A stretch of 64,000 nt of DNA from Saccopteryx bilineata (GCF_036850765.1 NC_089495.1:28488875-28552874), one strand, 5' to 3'. Numbered from the stretch's first letter, positions 1 through 12,425 are shown. Notes: a model not told the origin generated them from the sequence alone. Numbers and translations are program-made.

Positions 1-1972
1 GATGGAGTGTGTGTGGCAGGGTGGGTGGTGGCTGGTATGGGATGGGTGGGATGTTGAAGGAGAGTCAATGAGGTTCAATCTGTCCTCCAAATCTGGGTTT
101 CTCACAAGTGGTGCTTTAGCCGTCATATTCTTCCACACAGTTTGAAAAGGTCACATTCCTGAATTAATTTCATGAGGTGAAGAGCAACTCAGAGAAAAAG
201 ATAATGAAACATATCACAGAAAATATAAAAGGGTATTTCCTAATTTTTCAAATGCCTTTGTGCTGTCTGAGTAACTCCATCTGCCAGGTTTCATTTTGCT
301 CTTCAGAACACCTTCCTAGGTGCTAGCACAGTATTTCCCCTCAACATATTAGGCATGAAAATTTAAAATTCCAGGTATATTCAAAATCCAAAGATTAATG
401 CATTTGTTCAAATATCAGTGTAACAAGAACAGCTGGCTTATTTCCTTCCTTAAAAAAAATAAAATAAAAAATGTCTTTCTGAAAATTCCTGGCAGATATG
501 TCATCTCTTCCTCAAGCCAAATGACAAGTGAGTTATACAATGGGGCTTTAAAAGGTTCTAACCATATTGAACAGCAGATGCTCTGAAACGATTATTCAGA
601 GAGTCTACCTAGGCCCCCTATTGCCCTCTGATTCCCTTGAAGCAATTTATGACCTACTCTCTCTTTGCATCACTTATATTATGACTACATTAATCCAAAA
701 GATGCATTAACCTCACCTCTACTTCAATTTCTCTGAATTTTCACCCAACCACATGCATACACACACATATGTTATGCATGTCATCGTCGTATATACACAT
801 TATGATATGCACGCATCTCATCATCATATATACACATGAGGCTCTTTCGTATATTGTCTAAAGCAGAATTATCTCAGAAATGTATCAGAACTAAAATGAC
901 CAGTTTGATATATACTGAACTTTTACCTAATTCACTCGTTCTGGTCCTTTTGGCTTTTATTCCACCATAAATCCTCCAGCAGCTTTCATTTTGTAAGATA
1001 ATGATCTTTCTGCTTATTTCTTTTTCATCTTATTTCCCAATCAATCAAACCTTAAAATTAACCTGGGTTAGCACTTCATATAATGCTTGCCCTATACAAA
1101 AGTCTATAGATTGTCCTCAGATCCACGATTAGAGGTACTCAATAGTGTTCATTATAATGCTACTTTCAGTGAAATCTTATCTTTGACATATTGAGACTAC
1201 AAAATACTTAGCATTTATAGATCTTGTTGAATTCATGACTAGTACCTACACAGCAGCAAATCATGAAAATTAGAGTTAGAAAAGTCTTGTTAAGACTGAG
1301 ACTATCCCCAGAGGCTATGTAAGAATGTTGCTTATAACTTAACATTTATTAAGCCCCCCAAAATGCAGTAGGCTCTTTACAGAACAAAAGCTGGACAGTC
1401 AGAGCCTAAGTGATTTACAAAATAGCACCGTCACCCTGTCCATTTTTCTCTCCAAAGGACTCCAGAAATGGAGCTTCTAAGGTTTTCTACAAACAACAAT
1501 TCTATGGCTTGATAAATTTATTTATTATTTATTTCTGGTGTCTAGCTTATGTACTCATTTGAAGAGAAACTTAATTTAACATATGCCAATTAAAATTCCA
1601 AGTTCTATCCAATTTCCTTTCTTATCTTGAAGTAAGACAGAAGAAAACCAATTCTCGTTTAACATTGTTTACATATCTTGTAATAATTAAATAGTTGACT
1701 AATATCTCCCTGATCTTTCTCTTTTCCTTCCTTTTTCTTCCTCTTTTGATGAATATACATCTGTATATATGCTTGTTACTTAGTACATATGCCGTGTTTG
1801 GCATATGGTAAACACTTGATAATATTTTGTTATATGAATTTATAATAAAGACTTTTTTTCAGTAACATATTATTGTAGTACGCTTGACTCATCTTCATAC
1901 TGCTAGACAATACTGGGGGAAATATGCCAGTATTTTGAATATTCACCATGCTTTAAAGAAATCCACTGATTC
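1..1972. other. Unassigned AT-rich DNA, no gene seen
   Basis: No open reading frame here exceeds about 60 codons and none shows recognisable protein content. The stretch starts with a short G-rich segment and holds a low-complexity CA/TA patch near 750-840. A weak MIR-like segment may lie near 1325-1430. I see no RNA gene or promoter signature. Confidence 0.6.
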
Positions 1973-1987
1973 AAATACACAGTTTTT

Positions 1988-2070
1988 GTATGTACCCTGA
2001 CCTCGGATTGAACCCACAACCTTGGTATATCAGAATGACACCTTACCAGCTGAGGTACTCAGCCAGGGCT
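1988..2070 (-). repeat. Old tRNA-derived SINE relic, antisense
   Basis: Read on the minus strand this starts GCCCTGGCTGAGTAGCTCAG and runs through an A-box-like and a B-box-like segment to a short 3' end, the head of a tRNA-derived bat SINE. It keeps only about 80 bp. Flanking copies of AAATACACRGTTTTT at 1973-1987 and 2071-2085 differ at one base and look like the target-site duplication. The short body and missing A-tail suggest an old or truncated copy. Confidence 0.75.
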
Positions 2071-2934
2071 AAATACACGGTTTTTAATGCACCACTAAGA
2101 CATATAGATTCACATATTATAGAGAGTTCAAGTTAATAAATACACTAGGAATTTTGATAACCATTCAAATATTATTTTGACTAAAATATATCATTGTCTA
2201 CTGAGTATTAAGTCTTAAAATAAAATAATTTAAAACCAGGTCACTGGGAAGAAGAGTGGGAACCCTCAAGCTAACTAATCTTGTTTTATAATTCACTAAA
2301 TTGATAGAACTGAGAAGCATTGGTCATAGGTGTAAATTTATTATTTAAATAAAGATACAGGTGCTATAAAACTACACAGCCAGTTGATTACTATACCGTA
2401 CCACTATTTCAATGCCAAGACTGTATTGTCAATGCAAATACCTCGGGCTACAATTTATAAACATTCTTTCATGTAGACTCTGGAAATAGAGTGGTAATTA
2501 TACTTAACCATAAGATTTTTTTTTAATCTCATGCTCATATGATAAATGAGACATTGATCTTTAGTTCTCTTGCTGAAAGTGAAATGGACACTGTGCTGTT
2601 ATTTTTTTTCCAGATGTTCTCAATGTACAACACCCTTTCTCATAGTCCCCATACTGTATCCCCACCCCAACCAAGCAGGAGGCACACAGAGGTATATTAC
2701 TAAAGTATTTGCCAGAAACAAACAAACAAAGAAGATATAGAATAAAAGAAATCTACTAGTCTTAAATCAATAGCTCCTAGAGGTGAAGAAATAAGGTGTG
2801 AAATACTCACAGTTGAAAGTTCCAATGGTCTTCACTATTCAGATGGAAAGGTAGGCAGTCACAATAAGCCTTGCCTGCGTGAGAAGTCTCATACTGCAGT
2901 GTGACTGTGGGAGAAACCCAAACTGCTCTGGGCT

Positions 2935-3145
2935 CCACGTCAGAGACCCGTAGCTGCCAATCTGCCACTAACTAACCATGTGACCTTCAGAAACAACACA
3001 CATGCCTTTTCTTGTTTGTGGTTCATTTTCTTACAAAATACAAAGATTGGACTAGATTATTTCTAAGGTCTTCACTGCTAACAAGTTTTCTTACAAAATA
3101 CAAAGATTGAACTAGATTACTTCTAGGGTCTTTGCTGCTGACAAG
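2935..3145 (+). repeat. MIR-like SINE relic with a 60-bp tandem duplication
   Basis: The stretch contains TGCCACTAACTAACCATGTG followed by GACCTT, then two segments with GGACTAGATTAT or a close variant, as in the core and 3' part of ancient MIR elements. The 3' part is present twice in tandem (3026-3085 and 3086-3145), with about 6 differences in 60 positions. MIR assignment is by recognition; the duplication is directly visible. Confidence 0.6.
3026..3145. repeat. Two-copy 60-bp tandem repeat
   Basis: Both units start TTTTCTTACAAAATACAAAG and end ACAAG. About 90 percent identity means the duplication is old but younger than the MIR it lies in. Five of the six differences are transitions seen in the second half of the unit. 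Confidence 0.9.
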
Positions 3146-3359
3146 TTTCATGCTTTAAAATTTATAGGCCTTAAACAGTATGTTTTACAAATCTTGATAT
3201 AATTTAGAGCATAATTTGACTTATGGTACCATAACTATGTACAATAAAAATCTAATATGACATCAAGCATCCATAAGGTAGAGGTGAGGAAAGCTATCCC
3301 TTACTGAACTTCAGTATTAATTTCTTCGTCACTTTGTCTCAGCCTGGGAAGTTACTCTC

Positions 3360-3690
3360 ACTTTACAGGTGAGGAGACTAAAGTGGAAGAAGATAACTTA
3401 CGTACTCTGTCACAAGGTGGAGCAGGGGTTAGAACTCCGGTCTCACTGCAAAACCCAGGGAGGGTCTTTACATCATACCAGAACGAACTTAAAGCAACGA
3501 GTTAGAGTTTGCTACCTATTGACAGTTTTTATTTTAATATTCCAGGAGCCACTGGAACATAATAATTATACTCACTATAGATGGGCCTTTCCACTGTACC
3601 AGACACTGTTCTAAGCTCTTTATGTGATTCTGCCTCTTAAATTTGCAACAATCCTCTAAGAGGAAACAGTGTGAGAGTTAAGATTTGAAT
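3360..3690 (-). repeat. MIR-like relics, antisense
   Basis: The segment TTTACAGGTGAGGAGACTAA near 3363 and the motif CAGACACTGTTCTAAGCTCT near 3600 match the antisense core and 3' part of MIR elements. The two pieces lie in the order of two separate fragments. Divergence is high and the limits are approximate. Confidence 0.55.
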
Positions 3691-4183
3691 CCCTATTATC
3701 TATGGTAGAGCTTGTGACCCCATACTGTCTCTACACAAAATACCTCCCATTGGCAGCTGAAGTCATTTCTTAAGCAAACAGAGAAAGTGCCTACAAAGCT
3801 GGGTAACTGCATTGTTATTTAACAAATAACATTTTTTTTGGCGTGGGTCTTATTGTGGTTCCTACTTCCAAGCATATCCCAAAATCAAGTATTTGATCAA
3901 ATTGTGGCTCTGTCCTACTCCAGAGCGCTCAGAAACGTGGCCAGGAACCAGCTGTTACTGCAGCTCATCGCTCTGCTCTGCCTTCTTTGACCTTCAGCAC
4001 TCAGGTCTAGCTTGTTTGTCCTCCACATGTAACCGTGAGTGGGACCTGGTAACCCCCACAGATTGATGTGGACCAATGCAATGGCAAAGATGTGCTTCAC
4101 TGTTTTCCACAGCTGAACACTTAGTAAATGACATGTAAATGGAATATGTGTAAAATGAATTATACTTAATGTTCAGGAACTAA
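3691..4183. other. Unassigned DNA, no gene seen
   Basis: Mixed-composition unique sequence without a convincing reading frame, splice pattern or repeat. Confidence 0.5.
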
Positions 4184-4184
4184 G

Positions 4185-4186
<2 letters not shown>

Positions 4187-4263
<77 letters not shown>

Positions 4264-4264
4264 T
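4187..4264. repeat. (GT)n followed by (GA)n microsatellite
   Basis: A pure GT run of about 40 bp passes into a nearly pure GA run of about 35 bp. Reading frames across it are low-complexity artefacts. Confidence 0.98.
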
Positions 4265-4899
4265 ATCAGAGACTTCATTTTCTTTTCAAATGTATCTGCA
4301 TTGGATTTTCAATTTTTCATATATCAAGTTGTCTGGAAGGTTGCCATAGCAGGAAAATTAAATGTTTGGGAAAGATCAATTCTTAGGTTTACTTTTTAAG
4401 GAAAAGACTCCTTGCAAACCCTGCTGACACACCACTCTTTGGTAAGATTTGCGTTTATTCTAAACAAGCCTAATGTATCATCTTCAGAGGATTGAATACA
4501 TAGTCTCCCGTGACCTAGAAATGCTAAATTGTTCATTTCCTCAGAAGGGTTATGCCTCTGTCTGTAACACACTGAATAAATCCATCACATTTTTGTCAGA
4601 AAGTAGTTAGATTCCTTAACCTAAACATTCATACCATGTCCCCCGATAAAAACTGACTGGAGAGGAAACAACTCTCTATTGACTGAGTTCAGCTCAGGGT
4701 CCCTCTCACCGTCTTCACACAACCAGTTCATTCCATTGATCCACGTGCCCAAGCCAGCTTGTATATGTCAGGATAGTTTGAAAGACTACATTTGGCCCCT
4801 AAGAATATTTTCACCTCACACAGTGAAGAGGACAAGTGACATTTGCCCTTCTTACCCTCTTAATTTAACAAATATTGGCAGCCAGTCTTGATTATCGAG

Positions 4900-5302
4900 C
4901 CTCTGAAAGGATAAAAATCCGGGAATGCTTCAATGGCTCCACAGAACTGCTCCTTCTGTCTGGAATGTTCCTCGTCAGATTACCTGCACTGGCCACTCCC
5001 CTTTCTATTTTAGACCTTCCCCTTGCATAAACAACACTTGATCTGATCAGCTCATTTTTACCAACTACTGCACACACTCTCTCTCCCTATCTCCCTACTT
5101 AAAAACAAGTTCCGTTTTCTCAGGAGCACCATTAACTCTGGCTTTCCATATATTTTTCTTGTTTTTAGCAGCTCCTTGCACTACAGTGTAGATTCCATAG
5201 CAGCAGAAAGTTTTGACTGTTATGGTAGCTGCTGTATCCAGTGTCTAGAGCAGTGCCTGGCCCATTGTAGATGCTCAACAAGTATTTGTTGAATGAATGA
5301 AG
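4900..5302 (+). repeat. L2-like LINE 3' end relic
   Basis: The stretch carries CTGGAATGTTCCTC, then much later GAGCAGTGCCTGGC and a GTTGAATGAATGAA terminus, the order found in the 3' end of ancient L2 elements. It is diverged and non-coding. The terminal part alone could also be read as MIR. Confidence 0.6.
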
Positions 5303-6720
5303 GCATGATATTCTCTAAATATAGGTTTGTGACACCTTTGGCACATGCTATAATGTCCCAGGTATATATCGAAATATAGCTTCTTATCTTATCAGGGATA
5401 CTGTCTACTAAAAGGTTTATTTTCTTTTCAAAACAATAACAAAAATTTTTGTTGAAGCATCCAGCACCTTTTACAAACTTTATGAATCCAGGAACCTGGA
5501 AGTTGCTAGATTTGAGTCTTAGACTTGGTCTACCATTGTGACCTTGTTCAAATCTCTCGGATCCTTGGAATCTCAGTTATATGGGAATGTAAATTAAAGA
5601 AAAATTAAATGATGCTTGATTTTGTTTCATACTCTGAAATGCTATAATCCATAGGACATTTTCTTCCATCCATTCAATGTTTTAAGCATTTTGTGTATTT
5701 AAAACATACACTAGTTGATAAAAAGGATATAGACGAAATGGAAGACTTCAGTGATGACTCAATAGATACAGAAAATAAGAAGCCAGGAAGATCGCTTATC
5801 TAGTTTTTATATGGAAATTTATGTAAAAGTTATTTGAAAAGTCAAATGCTTCCCTTACTGTTGCCTCCACCATCGGCAGTTCTGAACTTGTGAATTATAC
5901 CCTATATAAGCACAGCTTCACAGTTCTTTTTTTTAATCCCAATTACAAAGCCACTGAACTGTCTTTTCATCTTGGATGCTCCATTGAACATACTATACAA
6001 TTTTTCAACACCATAATTTGATCAGAGAACATCTGCAAAAAATCTGGAACACATTTTTCCCCTTCTCAGCACTTGACTTCAAGCCTCACGTATAAAATAT
6101 TCTTCCCCAGTTTCAGTGACATTTTGTTGGGCAAATGATCAGCAGCACTTCTGTTTTGGAGAGTGCCATTATGAACAGAAAATGAGCCAGATAAACATCA
6201 TCATTAACAGAATTCTTAACTACCGGCTCACCTATGAAAAAAATCTGTTCTTTTAGAAATAACAACCTAGTGGCATTTTCTCCCACTGTTAATCTCCTTT
6301 TGAAATTGCTTCTTATATACAGTCAAGATTATTTCACTCATATGTTTGTTTTCCCAAATATTGTTAAGTTTCCTGGAAAGAACTGCAAGACATTCCCTTG
6401 GGTCGGTTTTCCCAAAAAGTGGAAAAGTTTAACTAAACATTCAAATTTTATTTCAGCCCAGCACACATAAAAGCTAATGTTTACTTTCTTAGTGTATTCT
6501 TTCCTTCTATGCTTTATATTCTTCTGGGCCTCATTGCTTCTATTTCACAGAAATTCAGCAAGAAATGCCACTGTAGTTTTTGGTTCCCTGTCCCCATTTT
6601 CTCCCTGTTTTCTTAATAGTATTCTATTATTTATTTAATTTTTATCTTATTTTCTTGTAGATTTCTAGCTATCTGCCACCTTTTCTCTATTTTTTCTAGT
6701 TATCCCTGTGTTTATTTTAT
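5303..6720. other. Unassigned AT-rich DNA, no gene seen
   Basis: The longest frame (6234-6470 plus) has no recognisable domain and a composition typical of chance frames. No repeat is recognised. Confidence 0.5.
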
Positions 6721-6721
6721 A

Positions 6722-7082
6722 GTTCAGACAGACCCATGGCTTAAACAACAAAACTGTATTTTCTCACTATTAATGAACCTAGAAATTTGAAATCAAGATG
6801 TCAGCAGGGTTGATGTCTTCTGAGAGCTCTCTCCTTGCTAGTAGGTGGCTGCCTTCTGGATATATCTTCATGGGGCCTTCCCTCTGTATATGCCTGTGTT
6901 CTAATCTCCCATTCTTATACGGACACCAGTTATACTGGATTGGGGCCTACTCATAGGACCTCATTTTGCCTTACTTGCCACTTTAAAGGTCCTATCTCTA
7001 AATATAATCACATTCTGAGGAAGTAAGGACTAGGCATTCAATACATAAATTTGCAGGGGAGACACAATTCAGCCTATAACCG
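6722..7082 (-). repeat. MaLR (MLT1-type) LTR, antisense
   Basis: Read in reverse, the stretch follows the order of an MLT1-type LTR: a GGTTATAGGC start, a block about locations and dates of CCTATGAGTAGGCCC type, a CTTTAAAGTGGCAAG block, and an end with TTGTTTAAGCCATGGGTCTG. This ancient solo LTR lacks coding capacity. Family assignment is by recognition of the conserved 3' end; subfamily is not resolved. Confidence 0.65.
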
Positions 7083-7235
7083 ATTTCTTCTCTTTTTTTC
7101 TCTCTGGTTATTAACCTACTATTATTCTATGCTTTCCTGTTTTATTTTATAACATATTTTTAACCTGATATCTATTCTTTAAATCCATTTCCTTCTGGGC
7201 CTCAGAAATGTTCTTGTCTCCGCCACCCTCTAGGG

Positions 7236-7513
7236 AAGGGGTCCCCAAACTACGGCCCCGCGGCCGCATGCGGCCCCCTGAGGCCATTTATCCAGCCCCT
7301 GCTGCACTTCCGGAAGGGGCACCTCTTTCATTGGTGGTCAAAGCGCAGCGTTGCTCACATACAGTACTAATTCCGTTTTGTTTTTTTACTTTAAAATAAG
7401 ATATGTGCAGTGTGCATAGGGATTTGTTCATAGTTTTTTTTATATAGTCTGGCCCTCCAATGGTCTGAGGGACAATGAACTGGCCCCCTGTGTAAAAAGT
7501 TTGGGGACTCCTG
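7236..7513. mobile_element. Non-autonomous hAT element, copy 1 (278 bp)
   Basis: Terminal inverted repeats read AAGGGGTCCCCAAACT on the left and, reverse-complemented, CAGGAGTCCCCAAACT on the right. The element is bounded by a perfect 8-bp target duplication, CTCTAGGG, at 7228-7235 and 7514-7521. An 8-bp duplication with CAG-type ends is diagnostic of the hAT superfamily. There is no transposase, so movement needed an enzyme supplied elsewhere. Two shorter relatives lie at 12614 and 43783. This copy keeps an extra central segment of about 90 bp. Confidence 0.93.
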
Positions 7514-7521
7514 CTCTAGGG

Positions 7522-8763
7522 CCGCTCACCCCTAAAAAATATACTTGTATTTTTTTCTGTGGGATTAAAAGTATGTTTATCAATTTGTTTCATTTTAAAT
7601 TTGCTGCTGACTTTTAACACAACTGAAGAGAAGCACATCTGTTTTTCTTTCATTTCTATCATCTTTACAGGAGCTAATAACCATATCAAGCACTTGCTGA
7701 AATACTGCTCAGTGATTGTGCAGCCATGGAATTTCAGAGAAGCTTCCATGGTTATCTTACTCAGAGGTGTGGGGAGACCCACAGTCAGTCTCTGACAACC
7801 CCTTCTGCTATAAGTTTTCTTACCTCCATTCTCTTGCTCCAAGTGTTCACTGAATCTGAGCCTTCATTACTCCCTTCCACCCCCCACCCCCGCCCAAAAC
7901 TATGGTACAAAAGAGCTGCTACTACTCTGGAGACATAATGTGCTGTGTTTGTCGGTTTCTGAGTTTCCCAACAGGCAGAGAAAGCAAAGGCTTAGGGTAC
8001 TCTGCAAAGCAGAAGCACCAACAAGATTTTGAAAAGAGCTTTATGTTTAATAATGATATTCTCCAGGAAAAGTATTAAATGAGCCAACTTTGGGGGAAAA
8101 TTATATCTTCATTGGACTACCTTGGTTTTATTTTACATTTTGATATTATTCTTTTATAATTTTTAACTACATATTCAGGAGCAATGGACCCATCATAAGA
8201 GTTTCAGTGCCATTCTTGTAATTGTCTTAGTCTATCTGTTTTATATTTTAATTGCAATTAGAAATAACCAATTATTTAAGATTAAATACAAACTGGTATT
8301 TTAACTACTGGTAAATAGTATGTTTTCTAAGGGCATTGAGTTTGAGACATTGATAAAAGGCATGATTCAGAATATTCACTGGTTTTGAGCTTGTAACAAT
8401 TTTAATTCTACCTATATTTTCCAAACATCTTTCAGTTCTTACCTATTACTGTCTCTGAGTATTTTGTTTATGGGAGCCAATCTAACATGAATTGTTAGGA
8501 TGTCCCCCTAAGGAGTAAAGCCCTCGAGTTACAGCCCAACCCTTGGCTAACCCCATCTGAAGGCCTCAGTTCTATGTAGCAGCTGGGACATATCTTCTTC
8601 CTGTTAGGGAAAATTCAAAGACCTCTAGGTTTAAGAATCATCCAATAAGTCTCTATGCCCTCTTAGACTCAAGGTCCAATAACTGAGTCCAATTACAGGT
8701 AAACTGCCAGGCTCCAAACCTCTCTGGGATGGTAGCCTCTCCTACTTTTACTACAGAACCTTC
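7522..8763. other. Unassigned DNA, no gene seen
   Basis: Overlapping frames near 7516-7938 on both strands encode no recognisable domain, and codon composition does not favour any one. A short C-rich patch lies near 7876. No promoter or splice pattern stands out. Confidence 0.5.
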
Positions 8764-9215
8764 CCTTTCTTTCTTTCTTTCTTTCCTTCCTTCCTTCCTT
8801 CCTTCCTTCCTTCCTTCCTTCCTTCCTTCCTTCCTTCCTTTTTCTTTCTTTCTTTCTTTCTCTCTTTCTTTCTTTCCCTCTATTTCTTTCTCTCTTCCTT
8901 TCATCTTTATTTCTTTCTCTCTTTCTTTCATGAGAGGAGGGGAGGCAGAGACAGACTCCTGCATGCAACCTGACCCATCTTGGGTGTTGCTCCATTGCTC
9001 AGCAACCAAGCTACTCTTAGTGCCTGAGGTAAGGCCATGGAGCCAACTCGCTGGAACCAATTAAGCCAAAGCTGTGGTAGGGGGAGAGAGAGAAAAAAAG
9101 GGGAGAGGGAAGGGTGGGGAAGCAGATGTCACTTCTTTGTGCCCTGACCAGGAATTGAACCCAGGACATCCATATGCTGGGCCAATGCTCTACCACTGAG
9201 TCAGCCATCAGGGCC
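8764..9215 (-). repeat. tRNA-derived SINE, antisense, with expanded tail
   Basis: On the minus strand it starts GGCCCTGATGGCTGACTCAG, with the B-box-like GGTTCAATTCC within the first 70 bp, and ends in a tail that has become a long (AAAG)/(AAGG) array (8764-8928 on plus). The head matches the other GCCCTGGC-type SINEs here but is more diverged. AGAAC-starting flanks on both sides may be an imperfect target duplication. Confidence 0.85.
8766..8930. repeat. (CTTT)n/(CCTT)n pyrimidine microsatellite
   Basis: About 165 bp of almost pure pyrimidine on the plus strand, made of CTTT, CCTT and CTCTTT units. It occupies the tail of the adjoining antisense SINE and probably grew from it. Lysine/arginine/glutamate-rich or serine/phenylalanine-rich frames across it are artefacts. 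Confidence 0.97.
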
Positions 9216-10736
9216 AGAACTTGCTTTCAATTCTCACAGTACAATGTCTTTCACCAGTAGGAGCTCAATTAACCTAACAACAACACCAGGAAGGATTTGT
9301 GACAGATACTTTCCCCATTTTTTCAGTCTATTCTACTAACGAAGAAATTAAAACCCAGTGAGTAGCCCAAAAACTCCACATTGGAAAATCAGATCTGATT
9401 TGGTATATATTGTTTTTATATCTCATCTTTGTTTTTATATCCACCATAAATAGTATGCTTCTTACTTTGCACAAAAAAATTAACATTAAATTAAACCAGA
9501 AAATTTCAAATGGTATTTAGACATCCAAAGATTATTCAAAAGCAAATATTAGAAAGGAGAGTCTAAGAATGTGATCTAACCCTCAGAAGAGCTTATGCCC
9601 TTGTAGTCAAACACAGACTCCATACTTGCCCTGTGTGCTTCTGAGAGGAGAAAGCCAGTATTGGACCTACTTGGCACCATTCGCCCCACACTTAACATTA
9701 TGCTATCACTTACAAAAGCCCAAAGTTATGAGTCTAATGCTGATCTTCTCCATACTAACTGAAGGTGTCTTTCGTTTAACTTCTCTTGCTTAACAATTTA
9801 CAGTGCAATTTTTGTGTTGAAATAAAAGTAAGGTAAATACTGAAATAATTTAAGAACCAATGCTGCAATTACTAGAATTCCGTGTTTGGTTTATCTAAAT
9901 ATTTTCTGCCCAAATGAACTTTATATGACTTGTATACAATGTATGTCCCCATTCCTACAAGAACCACTTGAATAATATTGTAATTACGATGGATGGTCAC
10001 ACAAATTTGCCCTGTGAATATAAACACACTCTCCACTTAGTGTACATACATTTATACTTATTCTCTAAAATAAGCATCAATTGACTTAAGTGGAGTGATG
10101 TGTACAATCTGTAGCAGAATCCTGAGCATGCAAAATGTACTAAAAATGATGCATATGTGATGGAGCCAATACTAAGCATGTCGTGCAGCAACATGACGGA
10201 TGGGAGTTCTCTCTACTAAAGTCCGCTGAATGGGGAACATCTTGCTGTGATATTCTACAAGGCTCTATGCAAATCCTAATACATAACAACCGAATAAGCA
10301 AATGATCTGAATGAGTCTTCGTTCAAATCTCCAGAGGGCTGTAACTGGTTTTTAGTTTTTGTTTTAAATCAGAGCAAAGTAACAATTTAAATAATGTTTT
10401 AAAGCAGAGCTTGCTTTTTTGCAGCTGGTTGTGTCACTGCTGGGAAAAGACTAAATGGTCAGCATGCTACCTTTCCTAGCAGGGAAGGAAGATGGAGGAG
10501 GATTGTCGGGGTCTAGTCTTCTGTAGGCTGATACCTTTGGTAAATGTGGGGAGGACTCACGCTTATCCTCACAGTGTGGTAGGGCATAGGAACAGGAAAC
10601 TTGCAGCAATTTCTTCAATGACTTTATTTTTCAGCTGTGCCATTGAGAACCAGAAAAGCACTGTGGCTTATTTGAAATTATACCAGTGGTTAACAGCAAA
10701 ATCAGGACCTTATCAAATCTCTGAATCTCCTGCCTC
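9216..10736. other. Unassigned DNA, no gene seen
   Basis: Unique-looking sequence with a possible antisense MIR trace near 9310-9370. The frames at 9997-10194 (minus) and 10492-10797 (plus) show no known protein content; the latter runs into the following SINE tail. Confidence 0.5.
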
Positions 10737-10751
10737 TCTATATATTAGGTA

Positions 10752-10959
10752 TTTTTATTTATTTATTTATTTTAAAGACTTTTTTTTAATTGATTGATTT
10801 AGAGGGAGAGAAAGACAGGGAGGTAGGGAGGAGCAGGAAACATCAACTCATAGTAATTGCTTGCCATATTTGCCTTAACCAGGCAAGCCCAGGGATTTGA
10901 ACTGGTGACCTCAGCATTCCAGGTCGACGCTTTTTCCACTGCACCACCACAGGTCAGGT
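10752..10959 (-). repeat. tRNA-derived SINE, antisense
   Basis: On the minus strand it begins CCTGACCTGTGGTGGTGCAG, carries a B-box-like GTTCAAATCCC and ends in an A-rich tail (TTTATTTATTTATTTT on plus). The target duplication TCTATATRTTAGGTA flanks it at 10737-10751 and 10960-10974 with one mismatch. It belongs to the CCTGACC family but lacks the longer 3' body of the copies at 25545 and 32703, so it is probably an older subfamily. Confidence 0.92.
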
Positions 10960-10974
10960 TCTATATGTTAGGTA

Positions 10975-12060
10975 CTTAGATATGGGGAGGAGTTGAAGAT
11001 TACCAACTCAGAATAAACGCATGAAGCTATATTCTGTATTTTATGGATATATAATAGTTTGTGTCTGACAAGTTTTATTTTTATTCTGACAGACTAACTT
11101 CCCCCAAAATGAGGTAGAAAGTGAGCACTGACAGCCAAGGGACCAGATACCATTAAGAAACCTATCCTTTCCATATGCTCCAAGAGCTGTTTGTACCCAA
11201 CTTCACTATATATCCGGTACTCACAGGCCTTCTCATTCAATGCTAACAGGCCACTGTACTCTGAGAGGTCATGAGGGAGGGATCAAATATTTGGGTCAGG
11301 AAAGATCTGAGAGTTCATCTCCTAATGGTCCACCATCATGGAAATCTTCCCTGGAATATCATTAATAAATGATGACAATTCAGCCTTTGCTTTAGAAATT
11401 CCAGAGGCAGAAGCTTGTCTTATTCTGAGGCAGTGCGATCTATCACATTGTGTTGTTTATCTGGAAACTGATGAACAGGGCTGCAAGGTATGGATGTATA
11501 AGCGTTTTCAGATTTGCACAATGATGTTTAGTCAAGCAGAGAGAATGACAACTCAAATATAGTAGCCCTGTGCCTTGCAGGTGATTGTGACTACCTGGAC
11601 AAAGGAACATTCTTTGTACAAAAACACCCATGTCTCCTAAGCAAGGGATCAGTAGGGCAGTCAGCAGTTAGAGGGAAAGAAGGGGAGGAAGTCAGATTTC
11701 TCCAGTTTACATGGACACAGTATAAGCTGGTGGTGGCCCTAGTGACAATATGGACAATGCTTTCAGACCTCAAGAGAGAACTCAGAAGGAAGAGCTGTAA
11801 GAAGAGTGTACTGAGCTGGGTATTGCCGCCCAGCAGTGCTTTCTCCAGTATGGTAAATAGATCAACCAGTCCTTTGGTCCTGCACCACCAGTGAGCTTCT
11901 GCAATCAACAGAAGCTGAGGTTCTGAGCCCTTTCCCGGGGGAAAGAAGCAGTGCACGGGGACTCCGGCTGGACAACCTCCAAGATGAAAGTAAAGAATGG
12001 ACTGCTGACGGCCCACTAATCTGAGGGTCTCCTAATGTAGCCACATACAAGAGGCTTTGA
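10975..12060. other. Unassigned DNA, no gene seen
   Basis: Frames of 74 codons (11338-11562 plus) and 141 codons (11591-12016 minus) overlap here. Neither shows a recognisable domain, and neither has a convincing splice context. I treat both as chance frames. Confidence 0.45.
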
Positions 12061-12425
12061 GCATCTAGCTCCAGCCTAACTGCCCAGCCTCATTTCCTGC
12101 CATGTGGACCCTCCCTTACCTTTGCCCCCATTCCCTTCACCGAACTGACACCATCTGTGCTCCTGCCACACTGCACTTCTAACCATTGCACAACACCAGG
12201 CTCTTTGGCCCTCTATCCTCTATGGTAGGCTGTTTGGAGGATTAGTCTGGCTCCTCCCACGGAACTGACCTGCCGTGCTCCCATCCTAACTCCTGCCCCA
12301 ACTCAATGGTCATCTCCTTTGGGGACATATTCTTCCCCAGCCTGTTTTTATAACACTCAGGTCTCAAAGATAAGGACCACTTCTTATCTGTCTTTGTGTC
12401 CTTGATATTCAGAAAAAATAAATAA
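12061..12425 (+). repeat. Possible L2 3' end relic
   Basis: C-rich text of the kind CCTGCCACACTGCAC is followed by CAAAGATAAGGACC and TGTCTTTGTGTCCTTG, the order seen near the 3' end of L2 elements. Divergence is high. Confidence 0.45.

Noticed and set aside
4187..4264. CRISPR-like or regulatory repeat array
   Set aside because: Simple dinucleotide microsatellite; no spacers, and the genome is eukaryotic.
8653..9064. Frames of 100-135 codons on both strands
   Set aside because: They cross the pyrimidine microsatellite and antisense SINE; charged or serine/phenylalanine repeats are artefacts.
11591..12016. Minus-strand frame of 141 codons
   Set aside because: No domain, no splice context, and an overlapping minus-strand frame in another phase; chance frame.
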